A DNA stretch of 64,000 nt from NCBI GenBank assembly GCA_965249045.1, contig OZ252213.1:930001-994000 (forward strand), given 5' to 3'. Positions 62,036 to 64,000 of this stretch are shown piece by piece (position 1 is the stretch's first letter; the number at the start of each line of letters is the position of its first letter). This DNA is from Nemesobacter sp965249045. Its GTDB lineage: Bacteria; Desulfobacterota_D; UBA1144; Nemesobacterales; Nemesobacteraceae. Under the pieces are notes generated by a model. The model searched no databases. It was not told the DNA's origin and saw only the letters and a program-made list of their open reading frames with translations. Both the position numbers and the translations under genes were made by a program.

Positions 62036-64000
62036 TTAAATTTTTGAGAAATCGGCGATCATGAAAAACAGATCTTTTATTTCATTGAGCAAAGCCAGAC
62101 GGTTGTCTCTGATCTTCTGGCTTTTGTCCATGACCATTACCGCGTCAAAGAAACGGTCTATGGGACCCGCGAGTGTTTTTATGGACTCAAGGGAACTCAG
62201 GTAATCGCTTTGCGTAGCGGTTTTTTTGGAGTCAACTAGTTTTTTTAAGACCGCAGCCTGTGTCTTGGTAAGGGCTTTATGAAGATCCTTTTCTTCTTTT
62301 TGTTTGAACAGTTTTTTGTCAAGCGGTGAAGACGGTCTGGTTTTCGCTATGTTGAAAACCCTTTTAAACCCTGTGGCGAGTGCCTCAAAATCCTTGCGTT
62401 TCGCGAATTTTCCAAGCGCGTTTATTCTGCGGTAGGCGTCAAGGGGATTGTCAAAACCGGCCGAGATCACGGATTCGACGATATTTCTCTCATAGCCCGA
62501 CTCCGTCATTAAATTGCGGAACCTCTCGGAGAAAAATGCCAGAATGTTTTCTTTAAGTTTCTCCTCGGACAGTTTCCCCCTGCGAGTCTTTTGCGCGTCC
62601 GTGGAGTCAAGGACAAGCTTGATATTGCGCTCAAGGATTGCGGAAAGGGAAACATCAAACTTTTTCTCTATGGCGATCCTTATTATCCCAAGGGTCTGTC
62701 TTCTCAGCGCGTAGGGATCAGAAGACCCGGTAGGTACGAGATCCGCGATGAAGCAGGAGCAGATGTTATCCGTTTTGTCCACGATGCTTAAAAGCGCTCC
62801 GGTTTTCGTTCGCGGAAGCTCACCAGTTCTCGCAAGCGGCATGTATTGTTCTTCGATCGCGGTTGCGACGGCTTTCTTCTCCCCGGAGGCAAGCGAGTAG
62901 TACTTGCCCATAACACCTTGGAGTTCGGCGAATTCAAAGACCATCTGGGTTGCGAGATCAGACTTTGAAAGTTGGGCGGCCCTCTCAAGGTCGGGGTTTC
63001 CGAACATGTCGGCTGCAAGCGCCCTCATCCGCTCGACCTTTACCCTGTAGCTTCCTATATCCGATAGAAACACCATGCTCTCAAGCTCTTCTGTATAGTC
63101 GCTTAGGTTTTTTTTCGTATCTTCTGAGAAAAAGAATTCGGCGTCGTTCAGTCTTGCCCTTATTACCCGCTCGTTTCCCCTTACAACCACCTGTTTATCC
63201 TTGACCGGGGTTCCGCAGACAAAGATGAAACTGGAAAGTAGTTTCCCGGTCTTCTCAGAATAAACGGGAAAATATTTCTGGTGGTTCTTCATCACGCTTA
63301 TCAGCACTTCCTCGGGCAAACTCAGGTATTTTTTCTCAAACTCTCCCACAAGAACCGTTGGATGCTCGACCAGGTTTACTACGGTTTCAAGCAGTTCGGG
63401 GTCCTCCTTTACCATTCCGCCTATCTTTTTCGCTGCCGTCTCGGTATCTCTTCCTATGATTTCCTTTCTTTTTTCTGGATCTGCCACTACGTTGTTTTTT
63501 TCAAGGGTTTTCAGATAATTTTCCCAGGATGCCACTCGAAACGGCTTCGGGGAAGTGAACCTGTGACCGAAGCTTTGATCTGAACTTTTGATGTTTTCAA
63601 CACTGAATCTGACGGGTTTGCCGTCATAGACCGCCGCTATCCATCTTATGGGCCTTGCGAAAGTTAATTTTCCGCTGCCCCATCTCATTGATTTCCGGAA
63701 GGGAACTGATGAGATCACTCCCGGAAGAATTTCTTTTAGGACAGATGAAGTTTTTCTTCCTTTTACGGTTCTCCTTACGCAGAGAAATTCTCCGTTATCC
63801 CTTTTCGCGATAACGAGTTTCTCGACATCAACTTTCTGGGATCTCGCGAAACCCACCGCGGCCTTGGTGGGTTTACCGCTCTCGTCAAACGCTATTCGCT
63901 TGGGCGGTCCGAAGTTCTCGGTCGTTCGGTCCTTCTGCTTTCTCTCAAGTCTGCTTACCCTTACAGAAAGCCTTCTCGGGGTGTAAAGGATTTCCATTTC
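62036..64000 (-). CDS. glyS: Glycyl-tRNA synthetase beta subunit (N-terminus beyond the right edge)
   Basis: The visible 654 codons lack about the first 50-60 residues of the usual GlyS; the frame is open to the window end, and YTPRRLSVRVSRLE is the internal GTPRRLAV segment. Other family text: RSMRWGSGKLTFARPIRWI, VMKNHQKYFPVY, DPYALRRQTLGIIRI and the C-terminal DFFDAVMVM-like RFFDAVMVMDKSQKIRDNRLALL. Tetrameric alpha2-beta2 GlyRS is implied; glyQ should lie just beyond. Confidence 0.95.
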   Translation of the reverse strand, partial: EMEILYTPRRLSVRVSRLERKQKDRTTENFGPPKRIAFDESGKPTKAAVGFARSQKVDVEKLVIAKRDNGEFLCVRRTVKGRKTSSVLKEILPGVISSVPFRKSMRWGSGKLTFARPIRWIAAVYDGKPVRFSVENIKSSDQSFGHRFTSPKPFRVASWENYLKTLEKNNVVADPEKRKEIIGRDTETAAKKIGGMVKEDPELLETVVNLVEHPTVLVGEFEKKYLSLPEEVLISVMKNHQKYFPVYSEKTGKLLSSFIFVCGTPVKDKQVVVRGNERVIRARLNDAEFFFSEDTKKNLSDYTEELESMVFLSDIGSYRVKVERMRALAADMFGNPDLERAAQLSKSDLATQMVFEFAELQGVMGKYYSLASGEKKAVATAIEEQYMPLARTGELPRTKTGALLSIVDKTDNICSCFIADLVPTGSSDPYALRRQTLGIIRIAIEKKFDVSLSAILERNIKLVLDSTDAQKTRRGKLSEEKLKENILAFFSERFRNLMTESGYERNIVESVISAGFDNPLDAYRRINALGKFAKRKDFEALATGFKRVFNIAKTRPSSPLDKKLFKQKEEKDLHKALTKTQAAVLKKLVDSKKTATQSDYLSSLESIKTLAGPIDRFFDAVMVMDKSQKIRDNRLALLNEIKDLFFMIADFSKI

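Overview
This window looks like chromosomal DNA of a Gram-negative-type bacterium of roughly 50% GC. The signs are TatA, ZapA/ZapB, an autotransporter-type beta-barrel and lipobox or signal-peptide proteins. Two cofactor routes point away from the common model Proteobacteria: FO (F420 chromophore) synthesis by CofG and CofH, and futalosine-type menaquinone synthesis by MqnA, MqnD and a likely aminodeoxyfutalosine deaminase. Secreted proteins built from animal-like domains (Spondin_N, cadherin, fibronectin III, SRCR) suggest a host-associated life, for example as a marine sponge symbiont; a lineage such as Candidatus Dadabacteria would fit. That placement is inference: there is no rRNA in the window.

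Layout. 1-7.9 kb: the start of coaBC, ilvD, and a complete general L-amino-acid ABC operon (aapJ-Q-M-P-J) with two nearly identical binding-protein genes. 7.9-9.95 kb: an IS1380-family element with a tandemly duplicated right end, inserted just upstream of the operon. 10.2-19 kb: metG, vapBC, holB, a large FAD/Fe-S dehydrogenase, cofH and cofG. 19.1-22.3 kb: a 1050-residue secreted protein (Spondin_N, two cadherin-FN3 units, two Cache domains, Cys-type C-terminal sorting signal). 22.6-33.5 kb: acs, a frameshifted lipoprotein gene, rluB-type, tmk, two small membrane proteins, a rhodanese, sufE-sufU and a redox trio (nitroreductase-like, FAD oxidoreductase, NapH-like Fe-S protein). 33.6-35.8 kb: a beta-barrel gene lacking its passenger, a dead transposase and a dead coaB fragment. 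35.8-49 kb: rny, 5-FTHF cyclo-ligase, zapA, zapB-like, prfA, ccsA-like, dodecin, a DapF homologue with both catalytic Cys replaced by Ser, mqnX-like, a GGCT/amidohydrolase fusion, mqnD, mqnA, dgt, hisF, hisA. 49.2-59.1 kb: an accessory island. 59.2-64 kb: EVE protein, rng, methylmalonyl-CoA epimerase, tatA and glyS (partial).

The island is the most unusual part. It alternates two families: exported SRCR-domain proteins (two intact genes, one frameshifted, one remnant) and exported tandem-Cache proteins that end in a Gly-Cys/TM/Arg tail (one intact, one frameshifted). A third member of the Cache family is the 1050-residue protein at 19-22 kb. A Cache gene and an SRCR gene form a two-gene operon at 51.5-49.4 kb and a divergent pair at 53-56.3 kb. 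The divergent pair is separated by a regulatory region with three tandem copies of a 14-bp near-palindrome. The genes are surrounded by dead pieces of IS30, IS110, IS1182, IS3 and a group II intron. The SRCR domains show signs of duplication and shuffling. I infer a diversifying surface or secreted recognition system. No partner signalling protein or sorting protease is visible in this window.
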